From Shinisaurus crocodilurus (taxonomy: Eukaryota; Chordata; Lepidosauria; Squamata; Shinisauridae), in the NCBI GenBank assembly GCA_021292165.1, contig CM037879.1, forward strand, positions 263,569,921 to 263,633,920: DNA of 64,000 nt, written 5' to 3'. Positions 1-9,435 of the stretch are shown one piece after another. Numbering within the stretch: position 1 is the stretch's first letter; every line of letters begins with the position of its first letter. A model generated the notes under the pieces. It was not told the DNA's origin and did no database searches. It saw nothing but the letters and a program-made list of their open reading frames with translations. Both the position numbers and the translations under genes were made by a program.

Positions 1-187
1 TTACTTAAAATATGATCTCCTAATCAAACAGAGCCTGCGTTGGTGTTTTGCCAAACGGCAAAGGTTCTTTTCCACTAAGGGATTCGAAGGCAATATACAC
101 ACAAAAACCATGAAGGAAAAGAGGCTAGTTTTATTTGAAACTTCTCCAATAAGTCTCAGAGAAGAAATCGACAGCTTACATTTAGAG

Positions 188-327
188 CAGTGTTCTCCAA
201 CCTTGGGACCCCAGATGTTTTTGGCCTACAACTCCCAGCATGCCCCAGCCAGCATAGCATAGCTGGCTGGGGCATGCTGGGAGTTGTAGGCCAAAAACAT
301 CTGGGGACCCAAGGTTGGAGAACACTG
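188..327. mobile_element. Palindromic hAT MITE, copy 1
   Basis: A complete foldback element. It starts CAGTGTTCTCCAACC and ends with the reverse complement, and the two halves pair almost completely around a short centre near 255. An exact 8 bp target duplication, ATTTAGAG, lies at 180-187 and 328-335. Terminal CAG/CTG plus an 8 bp duplication is the hAT signature. It has no coding capacity and so is non-autonomous. At least seven more full or half copies lie in the window. Confidence 0.9.
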
Positions 328-484
328 ATTTAGAGAATGCATGTTTACGCCCCTTTGGTCGGACGATGGCAGAGCCCTTGGCCGACTTGTACAGCGCTGC
401 TCCGCAGTTCAGCCTGGGCTGCGGTTCCCGGTTGGAGCGATTTCCTAGGACTTATAGACTATTCAGGCTATACGGTTTCACCTG

Positions 485-1384
485 TGTATTTATTTATTTA
501 TTTATTATATTTATCAATCGCCCATCTGGCCGGTCACCCGGCCACCCTGGGCGATGTACAATTAAAATACAGTAAGACACAATAAAATATAATAATTAAA
601 ACAATATAAAAAATTCTCATTAAAAACCTAACCCACCCCATATTCCCGCCTGAACAGCCATGTTTTTAATGCACGGCGGAAGCTCATCACGGAGGGGGCA
701 TGGCGAAGGTCACTAGGGAGGGAGTTCCATAATGTGGGGGCCGCCACAGAGAAGGCCCTCTTCCTAGTCCCCACCAGCCTGGCTGCTCTGGCTGATGGGA
801 TAAGGAGAAGGCCGTCCGTGGCAGACCTTGTTGAGCGGCCTACTTGATGTTGCTGGAGGCGCTCCTTGAGATAAGCTGGGCCGGAGCCGTGTAGGGTTTT
901 AAAGGTCAAAACCAAAACCTTGAATTCGGCTCGGCAAGCAACTGGTAGCCAGTGCAACTCATTAAGCACTGGCGTGATGTGATCACGCCGGTGGCTGCCC
1001 TTAATCAGGCGAGCCGCCGCGTTCTGTACCAGCTGAAGCTTCCGGACCGTCTTCAAGGGTAACCCCACGTAGAGCGCATTACAGTAGTCTAGGCGAGAGG
1101 AGACCAAGGCATGAACCACTGATGGGAGCAGGTGATTAGGAAGGCAGGGGCGCAGCTGCCGTATCAGATGGAGTTGATACAGCACCGCCCGGCTCACAGC
1201 TGCCACCTGAGCCTCCATGGACAGCTGGGAGTCTAGAATGACCCCCAAGCTGCGGACCTGGTCCTTCAGGGGTAGATGTACCCCATTCAGCACCAGGTCA
1301 ACATCCCCTAACCTTCCCTTGTCCCCCACCAGAAGTACCTCGGTCTTGTCGGGTACGACTTTGGGAGGGAAACTCTGCATTCCC
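485..1384 (-). mobile_element. L2-like LINE, 5'-truncated, RT C-terminus and 3' UTR
   Basis: The 3' UTR and tail lie at the left, ending in TTTATT-type repeats (ATAAATATAATAAATAAAT on the coding strand). An uninterrupted reading frame of 250 residues occupies 628-1380. Only the part downstream of the RT catalytic core is present. The frame is intact and the 3' end matches the copy at 24.7 kb, which points to a fairly recent insertion. The 5' break is at about 1384, next to a SINE-like fragment and a 5S-SINE. Confidence 0.85.
628..1380 (-). pseudogene. L2-clade reverse transcriptase C-terminal fragment
   Basis: The 250-residue frame contains the conserved post-catalytic landmarks of L2-clade non-LTR retrotransposons: LDYCN at residues 97-101, QNAAARLI near 119-126, LHWLP at 142-146, and AAPTLWNSLP at 213-222. 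It ends FRRALKTWLFRREYGVG before the stop. The YxDD catalytic motif and the endonuclease domain are absent, so this cannot be an active polymerase. The first Met only reflects the truncation. It is not a host gene. Confidence 0.85.
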
Positions 1385-1401
1385 AGTGAGCTTCACGGTT
1401 G
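1354..1401 (-). repeat. 48 bp inverted copy of 2239-2286
   Basis: The reverse complement of this segment matches 2239-2286 with one mismatch. Both copies cross the same junction between a SINE-like piece (CCGTGAAGCTCACTGGG) and an L2-like piece (TCCCTCCCAAAGTCGTA). The second copy is listed separately. Confidence 0.8.
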
Positions 1402-1436
1402 TGTGTAGGTGTGCATCTGCGTCGAGAGCACATAAT

Positions 1437-1593
1437 GCAGGCCACATGCTGAAGCTAAGCAGGTATGGGCCGGGTCAGTGCTTGAATGGGTGACTGCCTG
1501 GGCTGCCCACATCTGTTCTCCTGCATTGAGCAGGGGGTTGGACTCGATGGCCTTGTAGGCTCCTTCCAACTCTACGATTCTACGATTCTATGA
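1437..1593 (+). mobile_element. 5S rRNA-derived SINE with CR1-like tail
   Basis: Positions 1449-1502 follow the internal promoter half of vertebrate 5S rRNA: GAAGCTAAGCAGG, then GGGCCGGGTCAGTGCTTGAA, then GACTGCCTGGG. The 3' part (GGGGGTTGGACTCGATGGCC, then CCTTCCAACTCTACGATTC) ends in the ATTCTATGA-type octamer repeat typical of CR1 LINE 3' ends. This implies an RNA polymerase III head joined to a CR1 RT recognition tail. It is not a functional 5S gene, because both ends of 5S are missing or altered. Confidence 0.75.
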
Positions 1594-1597
1594 AGCA

Positions 1598-1845
1598 CAG
1601 AAATGCCCCACCGCCCTGCTGTCCATGGGCACTTGCTGAAATAAAGGTACAGGGGCCCTGATGATCTCTGTTGCATCTGATCCTTCTGCATTAGCTGGCT
1701 TTTTGCCCACATGTGCTTCCCTTCCTGCTGCCCCCCCCCCCCGGAATCTTTCTGCCTGAGGTTTTTTTTTCTTTCTGAAATCAAATGCCCTCCTCTCTCC
1801 TGTCCATACATCCCTTTTGACAAATAGGGGTGTCCTTGGGAGACA
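1598..1845 (+). repeat. Dispersed repeat family B, copy 1
   Basis: This segment (CCACCGCCCTGCTGTCCATG through CTTTTTGCCCACATGTGCTT to CTCTCCTGTCCATACATCCC) recurs at 36430-36640 on the plus strand and 24362-24608 on the minus strand. It contains C- and T-homopolymers that vary between copies. I do not recognise the class. There is no coding sequence. Confidence 0.7.
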
Positions 1846-1879
1846 GGGTCCTTTAAAGAGACACACAGAGAGAGACTTT

Positions 1880-2000
1880 AGGGTGTATGTAAATTAGCAT
1901 ATGCAAATTTGTGCTTTCTTTTTTCTTTTCTTTTTTTCTTTTTTTGGGTCCTGCGGACCTGAGCCCCAGATCTTTTCAGTATCTAGCATCGCCCCTGGTC
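1880..2000 (+). repeat. Two-copy repeat related to 19256-19375
   Basis: TAAATTAGCATATGCAAATT, a T-rich run, GGTCCT..GG.CCTGAGCCC.. GATCT and then CCCCTG occur in the same order here and at 19256-19375. The class is unknown. Confidence 0.5.
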
Positions 2001-2004
2001 AGCA

Positions 2005-2258
2005 AGCATGGTGTAGCAGTTAGAGTGTTGGACTGCAAACGGGGCAGACCCGGATTCATAGATTTCATAGATTTCAAAAGATCATAGAGTTGGAAGGAGC
2101 CTACAACACTATGACAAGTCCAACCCCCTGCTCCATGCAGGAAACTAGAGGAGGGGTCTCCCATCCAAGTAATAACCAGGCTTGACCCTGCTTAGCTTTC
2201 CACGCTCAGACAAGCTGAGCCAGCTTCAAGTCCCCACTCAACCGTGAAGCTCACTGGG
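2005..2258 (+). mobile_element. Sauria-type tRNA-derived SINE head, interrupted by a 5S-SINE
   Basis: The A-box-like TGGTGTAGCAGTTAGAG and GTGTTGGACTG at 2009-2036 match the head of the other Sauria-type SINEs in the window. The continuation CAAGTCCCCACTCA...GAAGCTCACTGGG lies at 2227-2258. The two pieces are separated by a minus-strand 5S-derived SINE, so that SINE landed inside this one. The 3' part of the Sauria SINE is missing. Confidence 0.65.
2056..2210 (-). mobile_element. 5S rRNA-derived SINE with CR1-like tail, minus copy
   Basis: The reverse complement gives AAAGCTAAGCAGGGTC, GCCTGGTTATTACTTGGATG and GGAGACC, a close match to the internal control region of 5S rRNA. It continues into CAGGGGGTTGGACTTG and CTCCTTCCAACTCTATGATC with a degenerate ATCTATGAA tail. 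It has the same architecture as the copy at 1437-1593 but is better preserved in the 5S part. Confidence 0.8.
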
Positions 2259-2286
2259 AATGCAGAGTCTCCCTCCCAAAGTCGTA
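2239..2286 (+). repeat. 48 bp inverted copy of 1354-1401
   Basis: Partner of the inverted pair described at 1354-1401. It carries the same SINE/L2 junction (CTCACTGGGAATGCAGAG) in opposite orientation, about 840 bp away. Confidence 0.8.
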
Positions 2287-2289
2287 TGA

Positions 2290-2861
2290 GTGTCTACGAC
2301 TTCAGGAGAGGGACTCTGACATATCCTGTGCTCCCTGGGACCCTCCTGTGGACAGTGGGATTGCTCTGGCCAGCATGAAGGGGGCTACTATGAAAAGTTT
2401 ATTGTCTGTTTCTGGAGATCATGTGCCAGAAGCGGCCATGAAAGAATAATCTCACTACCAACACTGTTCTTAGACTCTGCTTGTTGCCATGCACTTTTAA
2501 GCCTTCCCTTTCACTTTTCAAGATCCATCAACTCTTGTTTTGCCAGTAAAGGTTACCATAATCTTTCAGAAAATCGGCCTGAAGGTCAAAAATATTTCAA
2601 GAAAAAAGAGTTCCTACTCTGAGGGGCGGGAGATAACAGGATTATGGGAGGGGTGTAAGAAGGTCACTTCATTGGCTCAAAAATGACGTCAAAAGTAAAA
2701 TCTTATCTAAACTTTTGTGCTGGTTTCTGCAGGACACCTGCAGACTTCTCTTGGTCTGGGACTCAAGCAGACTTATGGAAATATCTCTTCACATGATTAA
2801 TCTGTTTCCTTTTTTATTATTATTTTGTTAGAGGGTAGCAACATTTAAATTGATCCGTTTA
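2290..2861. other. No gene or classified repeat seen
   Basis: Apparently single-copy sequence of mixed composition. No long reading frame, RNA gene or clear repeat is visible. Confidence 0.5.
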
Positions 2862-2960
2862 GGGTGCAATCCTATGAATGCTTAGACAGAAATGCTGGCT
2901 GGGGAATGCTGGGAGTTGTGTAGGACTTTTTTCTGTCTAAACATGCATAGGATTGCGCCC
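2862..2960. mobile_element. TTA-flanked MITE (Harbinger-like), copy 1
   Basis: An inverted-repeat element that begins GGGTGCAATCCTATG and ends GCATAGGATTGCGCCC, flanked on both sides by TTA (2859-2861 and 2961-2963). TWA duplications and GG-starting termini fit PIF/Harbinger MITEs. The class call is inference, because no transposase is present. The inner arms contain TTAGACAGAAA and its complement. Confidence 0.7.
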
Positions 2961-3059
2961 TTAAACTCTTTTGAGGTGCTCTGATTAATCAGGCAGAATT
3001 TTAAAAACTTAATGATTTTAATACAAACAACTTACAAAACCTGTGGGTCAAAGGCACCC

Positions 3060-3142
3060 CAAGAACATAAGAAGAGCTGTGCTGGATCAGACCAAAGGCC
3101 TGTCTGGTCCAGCATTCTGTTACCATCTTTTTGTTGCTTCTG
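3060..3142 (-). mobile_element. CR1-like LINE 3' end fragment
   Basis: AAGAACATAAGAAGAGC, GCTGGATCAGACCAAAGGCC and CCAGCATTCTGTTACC match the 3' terminal part of the longer minus-strand copy at 45711-46285. Only the extreme 3' end is present. Confidence 0.7.
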
Positions 3143-3154
3143 GTGTCAGAGTGC

Positions 3155-3326
3155 TGAAATTGGAGAGGCAAGGACCGCATTCCACAGGGACAGGGAGGAA
3201 TCATCCAAGGTTGGATATCCCCATCCAAGGGTGGACCTCTCTCCCCACCCTCAGAGGGGGAGCTCTGATCTGTCCTATGGCCCCTGGCCTACCATCTCAG
3301 AGACTATAGGATTGCATCCTTGATCT
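3155..3326. mobile_element. MITE-like repeat with GCAATCCTAT end
   Basis: Shares CTCTCTCC..CCCTCAGAGGG and the terminal ATAGGATTGCATCC with related segments at 11226-11360 and 29673-29830 (GTGCAATCCTATGGTCCCTG at the other end there). It is probably a TTA-type MITE relative. Boundaries are approximate. Confidence 0.5.
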
Positions 3327-3481
3327 ACGAGAAGTTCTTTAATCAGGTGAGAGCCTTATTTTTGTTTTCGTTTTTTTTTAAATACCTTCATACTATTCCT
3401 CAGCATACATAGAGTAACTAGATCCACAAAGGAATTGTGTTTTTTGTAGGTAGACAGTGGGGATTTACATTTTAATATTAA

Positions 3482-3553
3482 CCATGCAATCTTATACATG
3501 TATGCTCAGAAGTAAGTCCCATTGAAGTAAGTGGGTATAAGCATTGCGGCTTA
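3482..3553. mobile_element. Palindromic AAGTCCCA MITE, copy 1
   Basis: TGCAATCTTATACATG, TCAGAAGTAAGTCCCATTG and GCATTGCGGCTT form a diverged copy of the foldback family best preserved at 58344-58436. Confidence 0.55.
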
Positions 3554-3660
3554 AATAAATATAATTCATAATGGTGCAGTGACAATGGCAGCAGCTTCAT
3601 TGTTGCATTTATTTATTTATTTATTTTGCTGTACCTGTGCCAGCAGTGGCACCCTACCCT

Positions 3661-3899
3661 TCACTTATTTTATTGGTTTATTATTACATTTCTATCCCAT
3701 CTTTTTTTCCCTGCAAGGAACCCATGATCCTCCTCCTCCTCTCCATTTCATCCTCAGAACAACCCTGTGAGGTAGGGTAGGCTGCGAGTGAGTGACTGGC
3801 CCAAAGTCACCCAGTGAGCTTCATGGCTGAGCAGGGACTAGAACCCGGATCTCCCGAGTCCCAGTCCAACATTCTCACCACTACGCCACACTGGCTCTC
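3661..3899 (-). mobile_element. Sauria-type SINE
   Basis: The reverse complement runs from GAGAGCCAGTGTGGCGTAG (A box) through CGGGAGATCCGGGTTCTAG (B box), GGTGACTTTGGGCCAGTCAC and AACCCTGTGAGG-type sequence to a CTTGCAGGGAAAAAAAG-like tail. The tRNA-derived head and body match the other copies here. Near full length, diverged in the tail. Confidence 0.85.
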
Positions 3900-5331
3900 A
3901 GCAATACACTGGGCCAAACTCACCACTGATCTGGAGGTATTTTCAACCTTTTTCTGCGCTAGCTAGCTAGCGAGCGACATACATATTTTGTATCCAAAGG
4001 AGAATCCGAATGGATCTAGGAAGGGAGTGGGGGGGAGGGGAACCCAAGGTTAGTAAGTATCTCTTTTGCTGCATAGTTTTGAACATAATGCTTCTCATTT
4101 GGGATTTTTCAAAGCCACACATGTTGGGTAATACCTGCCAATATACACAGCTCAGCGGGTGAGAAATCTGTCTGCCTCTTGCAGAAGATTAAAAGGAAAA
4201 GACACCAAATAAGCATTTCCTTTGCGTATCGGTCATGCCACTCTGCAGGGCACTTGCCCTCTGTCTGGTTCCATTCCTGCTCCCATCCCTAAGTCACTGG
4301 CCTTCTTTCCCCCTCTCCCCCTCACTTTTCCTTCTTCCACAAGTGTGTTACTGGTGGTCTGTTGCATGCTGACCAGATGTTTTCCCCATGCTATCATAAG
4401 ATTATTTTTAAAGTGGCTTCTTAGAACAGATGCTCCAGTATCCTTGCCTTGCCTGAAAGTACTCTGCTTAAAAAGAGCAGGATGATTTTCTGTTGTTGTT
4501 GCTGCTGCTGCCGCCGCTGCCGCTGCCATCCTTTTGATCTAAAGAGAGGGAGGGCTAGCTAGGGAGGAGCAGAGGGAGAAGAAAATCCCACACCAGTGAG
4601 ACTGGCGTTCAGTGCAGACTGGTTTGGCAGGAGAGCACCTGGGTGGGTGGGTTTCTCCTGCTTCCCTGCTCCTCATCAGTGTTGCTGCCTGCAGATGTTT
4701 CGGCTGGACCGTTCTTCTGAAGGCCCGGCTCCCCCTCGATGGCTGACTCCCTTGCTCCCGCTTTCGTTTAAGCTCGCGTTCAATAGAGTGTTAGCGTTGC
4801 TGTTTCCAAAGTATTTTCCAGCCGCTGCCAGTGTTCCAGCTTCATCACCTGTTTATTCGTGGTGGCCAGTTCTAGCTTGCTTGTTTGCTGGTCATCTCTC
4901 ACACGTAAAAGTTCTGGGTAAAAAAAAAATTCTTCTCCTTTCTTCCTGGCCTCTATATATTGGAAGCAAATAAATACTTAGGATGAAGTGCATTGTGTTG
5001 GAACTGGAACGTACAGAACCCTGTCTTTAGAAAATCAGACCTTTAGATAAGTGCTATTGTGCTGATAAATAGCTACGTGCTATTGCACAGATATTCCATT
5101 TAAAAGGCGGGGGGGGGAGGTGTTTTCATGCAAATTGAAAGACTGATTGAAAAAAGGAATGTGCTGATAAAATAATGTCAGCCGGAACAGTAATAGTGAA
5201 GATATGCCAAATGGCAATAGGTTCACCCAAATGATACATCAAGGCACAAGTCAAACCCACACCTCTCAAAGAAGATGGAAGAGTAATGCTGAATGATCCT
5301 CACCTACAGTGATTGTGCTCCTGCTCCATTC
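3900..5331. other. No gene or classified repeat seen
   Basis: Mostly single-copy. A GCTAGC-rich tract lies at 3958-3978 and a GCTGCTGCTGCCGCC triplet run at 4499-4525. A reading frame at 4596-4973 has no recognisable domain and is probably chance. Confidence 0.5.

Positions 5332-5380
<49 letters not shown>
5332..5380 (+). repeat. (GAT)n microsatellite
   Basis: About 16 uninterrupted GAT triplets. They explain the poly-His and poly-Ser strings in minus-strand frames, so those are not protein evidence. Confidence 0.95.
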
Positions 5381-5629
5381 GGATTTTCTGCAGCCTGAAA
5401 AAAGATGGGAGAAGCACAAGGAAAACATAAGAGAACAATGATTTGATGACAATGTCATATAGATCCCCCATAAAAAGCGAGTGAACAAAGTGTGGCAATT
5501 CCACAGCAAATGTCTAGTGTGCCGAGTGGGAGGGAGTACACATAGTGTCCAACCAGGAACTGCCAATGTCTATAATACAAATGACAAAGAAACATCTGAC
5601 CTGTCAGGAAACCTATCCCCATATTGTCT

Positions 5630-6110
5630 GTCTGTCTGTCTGTCTATCACATTTCTATACTGCCCAATAGCTGAAGCTCTCTGGGCAGTTCACAACAATT
5701 AAAACCATAAAACACAACATGATAAAATACAGTATAAACACTTAAAACTACAGTATAAAATTAAAAAAACAAAATAAAACCTAGCAGCAATGCAAGTATT
5801 TAAAATACAGTAACAGATTTAAAACAACAGAAACTGAAAGACTAACATGCCTGGGAACATAGGAAGGTCTGCATCTGACGCTGAAAAGAGCACAATGTAG
5901 GCAAGCAGGTGAGCCCCTCTGGGAAGCTCATTCCACAACTGGATGCCACAACAGAAAAGGCCCTCTTCTGAGTAGCCACCCACCTCACATCTTTTGGCAG
6001 GGGCTCCCGGAGAAGGACCGCTAAGGACGATCTTCGGGTCCGGGCAGGTTTATATGAGAGGAGACTATCCTTCAGGTAACCTGGCCCTAAGCCATTTAGG
6101 GCTTTGAATG
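5630..6110 (-). mobile_element. L2-like LINE, 3' part (left of hAT insertion)
   Basis: The reverse complement ends CTGCCCAGAG.GCTTCAGCTATTGGGCAGTATAGAAATG followed by a GACA repeat tail. The same 3' end occurs at 36.4 kb and 63.6 kb. Coding-derived sequence continues on the other side of the hAT at 6111-6671, so the LINE was split by that insertion. Confidence 0.75.
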
Positions 6111-6671
6111 CAGGACCGGTGCAGGGCAGTTTGGCGCCCTAGGCTAGGTTATATTTAGCGCCCCCCCTCTCATGCCGGGGGGGGCTCCGGAGCAAATGCC
6201 TGCTTGCCCAGCGCCCTGCCCGCCCGCCCGCCGCCTCCAGCAGCCGCTTTCCCCGCTGCCAACCGGTTGCCGCCGCCGCCGCCACGCGCGCTCCTGACCC
6301 GGCCTAGCTCTGGGCGCAGACTCTAAGGGAAGCTTCTCCCATTGAAAGGTGGGAGCGGGGGGGGGGGGGAGAGAAGTCCGGTTCTCCCCATTCAGGAGAA
6401 AAAGGCTTCCTTTCAGGGTAATTAAGCGATAAAGCAATTGAGAGGTGCAAAAATTTACGCTCATAAAACAGTAAAAAGTAACTGAGGGTTGTGGGGGGAG
6501 GGAGGGGGGAAAGATAGTGGAAGAGGTGGGGAAAAGGAGGGCTAACTTGTTTTATGGGTTCAGCGCCACAGAGGAAAGCCGAGCGCGACCGCGAGCCCAC
6601 CCGGCGACCGCAATCCCCCCCCCCCGCACTGACCTGGTGGTTGCGGTGCCTTTGTCGGCGAGGCGGCCCTG
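6111..6671. mobile_element. GC-rich hAT element, copy a
   Basis: Starts CAGGACCGGTGCAGGGCAG and ends GGCGGCCCTG. An exact 8 bp duplication TTTGAATG lies at 6103-6110 and 6672-6679. The first about 50 bp, including TTTGGCGCCCTAGGC and ATATTTAGCGCC, match the copies at 9436 and 25421, but the interior is different and CpG-rich (about 6140-6330 and 6570-6665). It has no transposase frame. Confidence 0.85.
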
Positions 6672-8060
6672 TTTGAATGTTAATACCAGCATTTCGAATC
6701 AGGTCCAGAAATGAACCAGCAGCCAGTGATATTGAAAAGTACTGGCATAATATGATCACATTGGCCAGTCCCCATTCACAATCTTGCTGCCCTATTTTGG
6801 ACCTGGCTGATTTTTCCAGACTATTTTCAAAGGCAGCCCCATGTATAACGCATTGCAGTAACCCAAATGAGAGGTTACCAGAGCATAGATAACTGTAGCT
6901 AGGCTATCTCTGTCCAGATAAGGAATTAGGTTGGTATATCAGCCTAAGCTGATAAAAGGTGCTCTGTGCCACTGAGACTACCTGTGCCTCTAGTGACAAT
7001 GTTGGATCCAAGAATACCCCCAAACTATGAAAATGATCCTTTAGGGAGAGTGCAACCCCCTCCAGAACAGACTGAACATCACTTAGATGGGCAGATGAGC
7101 CACCCACTAACAGTACCACTGTCTTTCTGGATTGAGACTCAGTTTATTGGCCCTCATCCAGTCCATTATCACACCCTGGCACTCACCTGGGTTTGATGAA
7201 AAGGAGAGATAGAGCTGGGTATCATCCGTATATTGGTTACATCTCAGTCCATATCTACAGATAACCTCCCCCAGTGGTTTCATGTAGATGTTAAACAGCA
7301 TGGGGGATAAAATAGAACCCTGTGGCACCCCATGGCATAACTGCCAAGGGACAGAGCAATAATCCCCCAGCACCACCCTCTGGAATCAGCCTTCCAAGCA
7401 GGAGTGGAACCACTGCAGTGCAGTACCTCCAACTCCCGGCACATATAGCCTATCCAGAAGGACACCATGGTTGATGGTATTGAAAGCCACTGAGAGGTCC
7501 AAGAGAATTCTTCCCTCTGCCCCTCTCTCGACAAAGGCCATCCCACAGAGAGACCAAGGCAGTTTCCATTCCCAAACCAGGCTTGAAACCTGATTGAAAT
7601 TAGTCTAGATAATCAGTTTCATTCAAGAGTGCCTGGAGTTGGCCAGCAATCACCCACTCAAGCACCTTGCCCAGTAAGGAGCTACTGGCCTGTAGCTGTT
7701 AACATCAGCCCGGTTCCAGGTTAGGCTTTTTCAGGAGTGGCCTAATTACTGCCTCCTTTAAAGATGCCGGCACCACTCTCTCTCTCTCTCAAGGAGGAAT
7801 TTACAACCTCCTGGACCCAGCCGGATATCCCCTCCCTATTAGATGTAATAAGGCATGAAGGGCAAGGGCCAAGCACACAGGTGGTCGACCAGACTTGGTC
7901 AAGCACCTTGTCCACATCCTCAGGCCTCAACTGAAACTCATCCAATAAAACTGAACCAGATGGAACTGCATTAAAGGAACTGCATTAATTGTGGTGTCCA
8001 ATTCATGATGGATTTGAGTGACTTTATCTTCAAAATGCCAGGCAAACTTCTCACATGATT
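6672..8060 (-). mobile_element. L2-like LINE, RT region (right of hAT insertion), degraded
   Basis: Continues the LINE interrupted at 6111. Minus-strand frames show RT pieces broken by frameshifts and stops. In 7107-7376 there is GVPQGSILSPMLFNIYM followed by YTDDTQLYLSF, where YTDD is the catalytic YxDD box. In 6904-7119 there is SLKDHFHSLGVFLDPTLSLE, equivalent to the thumb-proximal region of the L2 copy at 628-1380. Old and non-functional. Confidence 0.75.
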
Positions 8061-8535
8061 TCTAAATACAATATTCCATTAGCAATATGTCCAAATGAAT
8101 GCAGTGCACCAGCCTCCAAAGTCAAAGTGAAAAACTGAATGGTAAATGTGAATGCAATTTAAGGTGTTCTACCCAGTATCTACACCAACAGCCAACATCG
8201 GTTTCATCCGCAAAGCTACAAGATAAGTGCCCATTTGGGGGGGGCACTGGACATTCTTTCTCATAGTGTATTGGTGGCGACCATAGAACAGAGTTTATTG
8301 TGACTTTGAGGATGGTCACTCCATTCCTTCTTTACAAGGTTTGGGGAAATATATGTTCCTTGATGTGCCATGAACAGATGGACTGTGTAGTAGCCATAAG
8401 GAATAGTTAATGTACACCTATCCACAGTGTAGTAAACTAAAACTTTTATTTTTCAGGTCATATCCAACTTTTGTTCTGGAAGCTGTTCTTAGGATTTATC
8501 TTATTCAAATTTACCTTTGACTTTGCAAGAACAAT

Positions 8536-8536
<1 letters not shown>
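8061..8536. other. No gene seen
   Basis: No recognisable element. The left part may still be diverged LINE sequence. Confidence 0.4.

Positions 8537-8597
<61 letters not shown>
8537..8597 (+). repeat. (TTA)n microsatellite
   Basis: About 20 TAT/TTA triplets without interruption. The poly-Tyr frame across it is an artefact. Confidence 0.95.
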
Positions 8598-8759
8598 TCA
8601 CCAAAAAGATGGCACTCAGAATTGTGGAACCATTTCTTGGTGCCACAACATCCTTAAATTCTCTTCCCCTGCTCCATTTCCCTCATTCAGATTCCAAGTC
8701 CCACAGAAGGTTTATCAATCAAGATTTTACCAATTTAGGGCACAATTCTGTGGCAGCTA

Positions 8760-8760
8760 G

Positions 8761-8799
<39 letters not shown>

Positions 8800-9090
8800 T
8801 TTTATTTGTATGCCGCTTTTCCACAAAAATTGTGCCCAAAGTGGCTCACAACATGACAAATAAATAACAGTAAATATAATTTACAAAACATCAAAGAACA
8901 CTAAATATCATATTCAAAAAATAATTTACAAAATAGCAGAAAACAGTAAATATAGTTTACAAAGTATCAAAAAACACTAGATATAATATTCAAAAAATAC
9001 AATAGAAGTAATTACAGATAACCATAAACAATTCAACAATAATTATACTAAGATCAAAAGAAAAGAAAAAAGGCAAAAGCAGTAGCAGCT
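8760..9090 (-). mobile_element. L2-like LINE 3' UTR with (ATC)n tail
   Basis: An (ATC)n run at 8761-8799 abuts TTTTATTTGTATGCCGCTTT and CCCAAAGTGGCTCAC. In reverse complement this is a LINE-type 3' end (GCGGCATACAAATAAAA) with a GAT-repeat tail. The A-rich stretch to 9090 resembles other L2-like 3' UTRs in the window. The coding part is absent. Confidence 0.55.
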
Positions 9091-9435
9091 CTTGTAGGTG
9101 GAGTCAGTCAGGCCCCACCCTCCCTGGCCAGCTGTAATGAGCCAGGGAAGCAAGGACCAGGTCTTGCAGGACTCACAGCTAGATGGTCTCTAGATGCTGT
9201 CCAGATGGCCATAGGAAAATTCGGAGCCCTAGCTCTGACCTTGGAAAAGCACTCCGAGGTCGGGCTCTGAATTCGGAGCTCCCTCCCTTCACCCTCACAG
9301 CCAGAGTGGTTTGTCCCGTGCCGGCTGTGGCTCAAAAGTCGAAAGTGCAACTTTGGAGCCAGTGCCAGCAGTGGCATTCCAGGGGGAGAGGAAGGGAAGA
9401 GACCGGGTCGACCAGGGTGTGATGTATCCTGGCAG
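9091..9435. other. No gene; moderately GC-rich
   Basis: Overlapping frames on both strands have no recognisable domain. No repeat assignment. Confidence 0.4.

Noticed and set aside
628..1380. 250-residue intact minus-strand reading frame as a host gene
   Set aside because: It is the C-terminus of an L2-like LINE polymerase with a LINE 3' UTR and tail. The same C-terminal peptide recurs at 24.7 kb.
1449..1502. 5S rRNA gene
   Set aside because: Only the internal region is 5S-like. Both ends are replaced and a CR1-like tail follows.
4596..4973. 125-residue frame as a possible first exon
   Set aside because: No recognised domain, no continuation into further exons, and composition like its surroundings.
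5300..5566. Poly-His and poly-Ser proteins
   Set aside because: Translations of a (GAT)n microsatellite. The same applies to poly-Tyr at 8.5 kb, poly-Ile at 53.2 kb and Glu/Gln at 62.3 kb.
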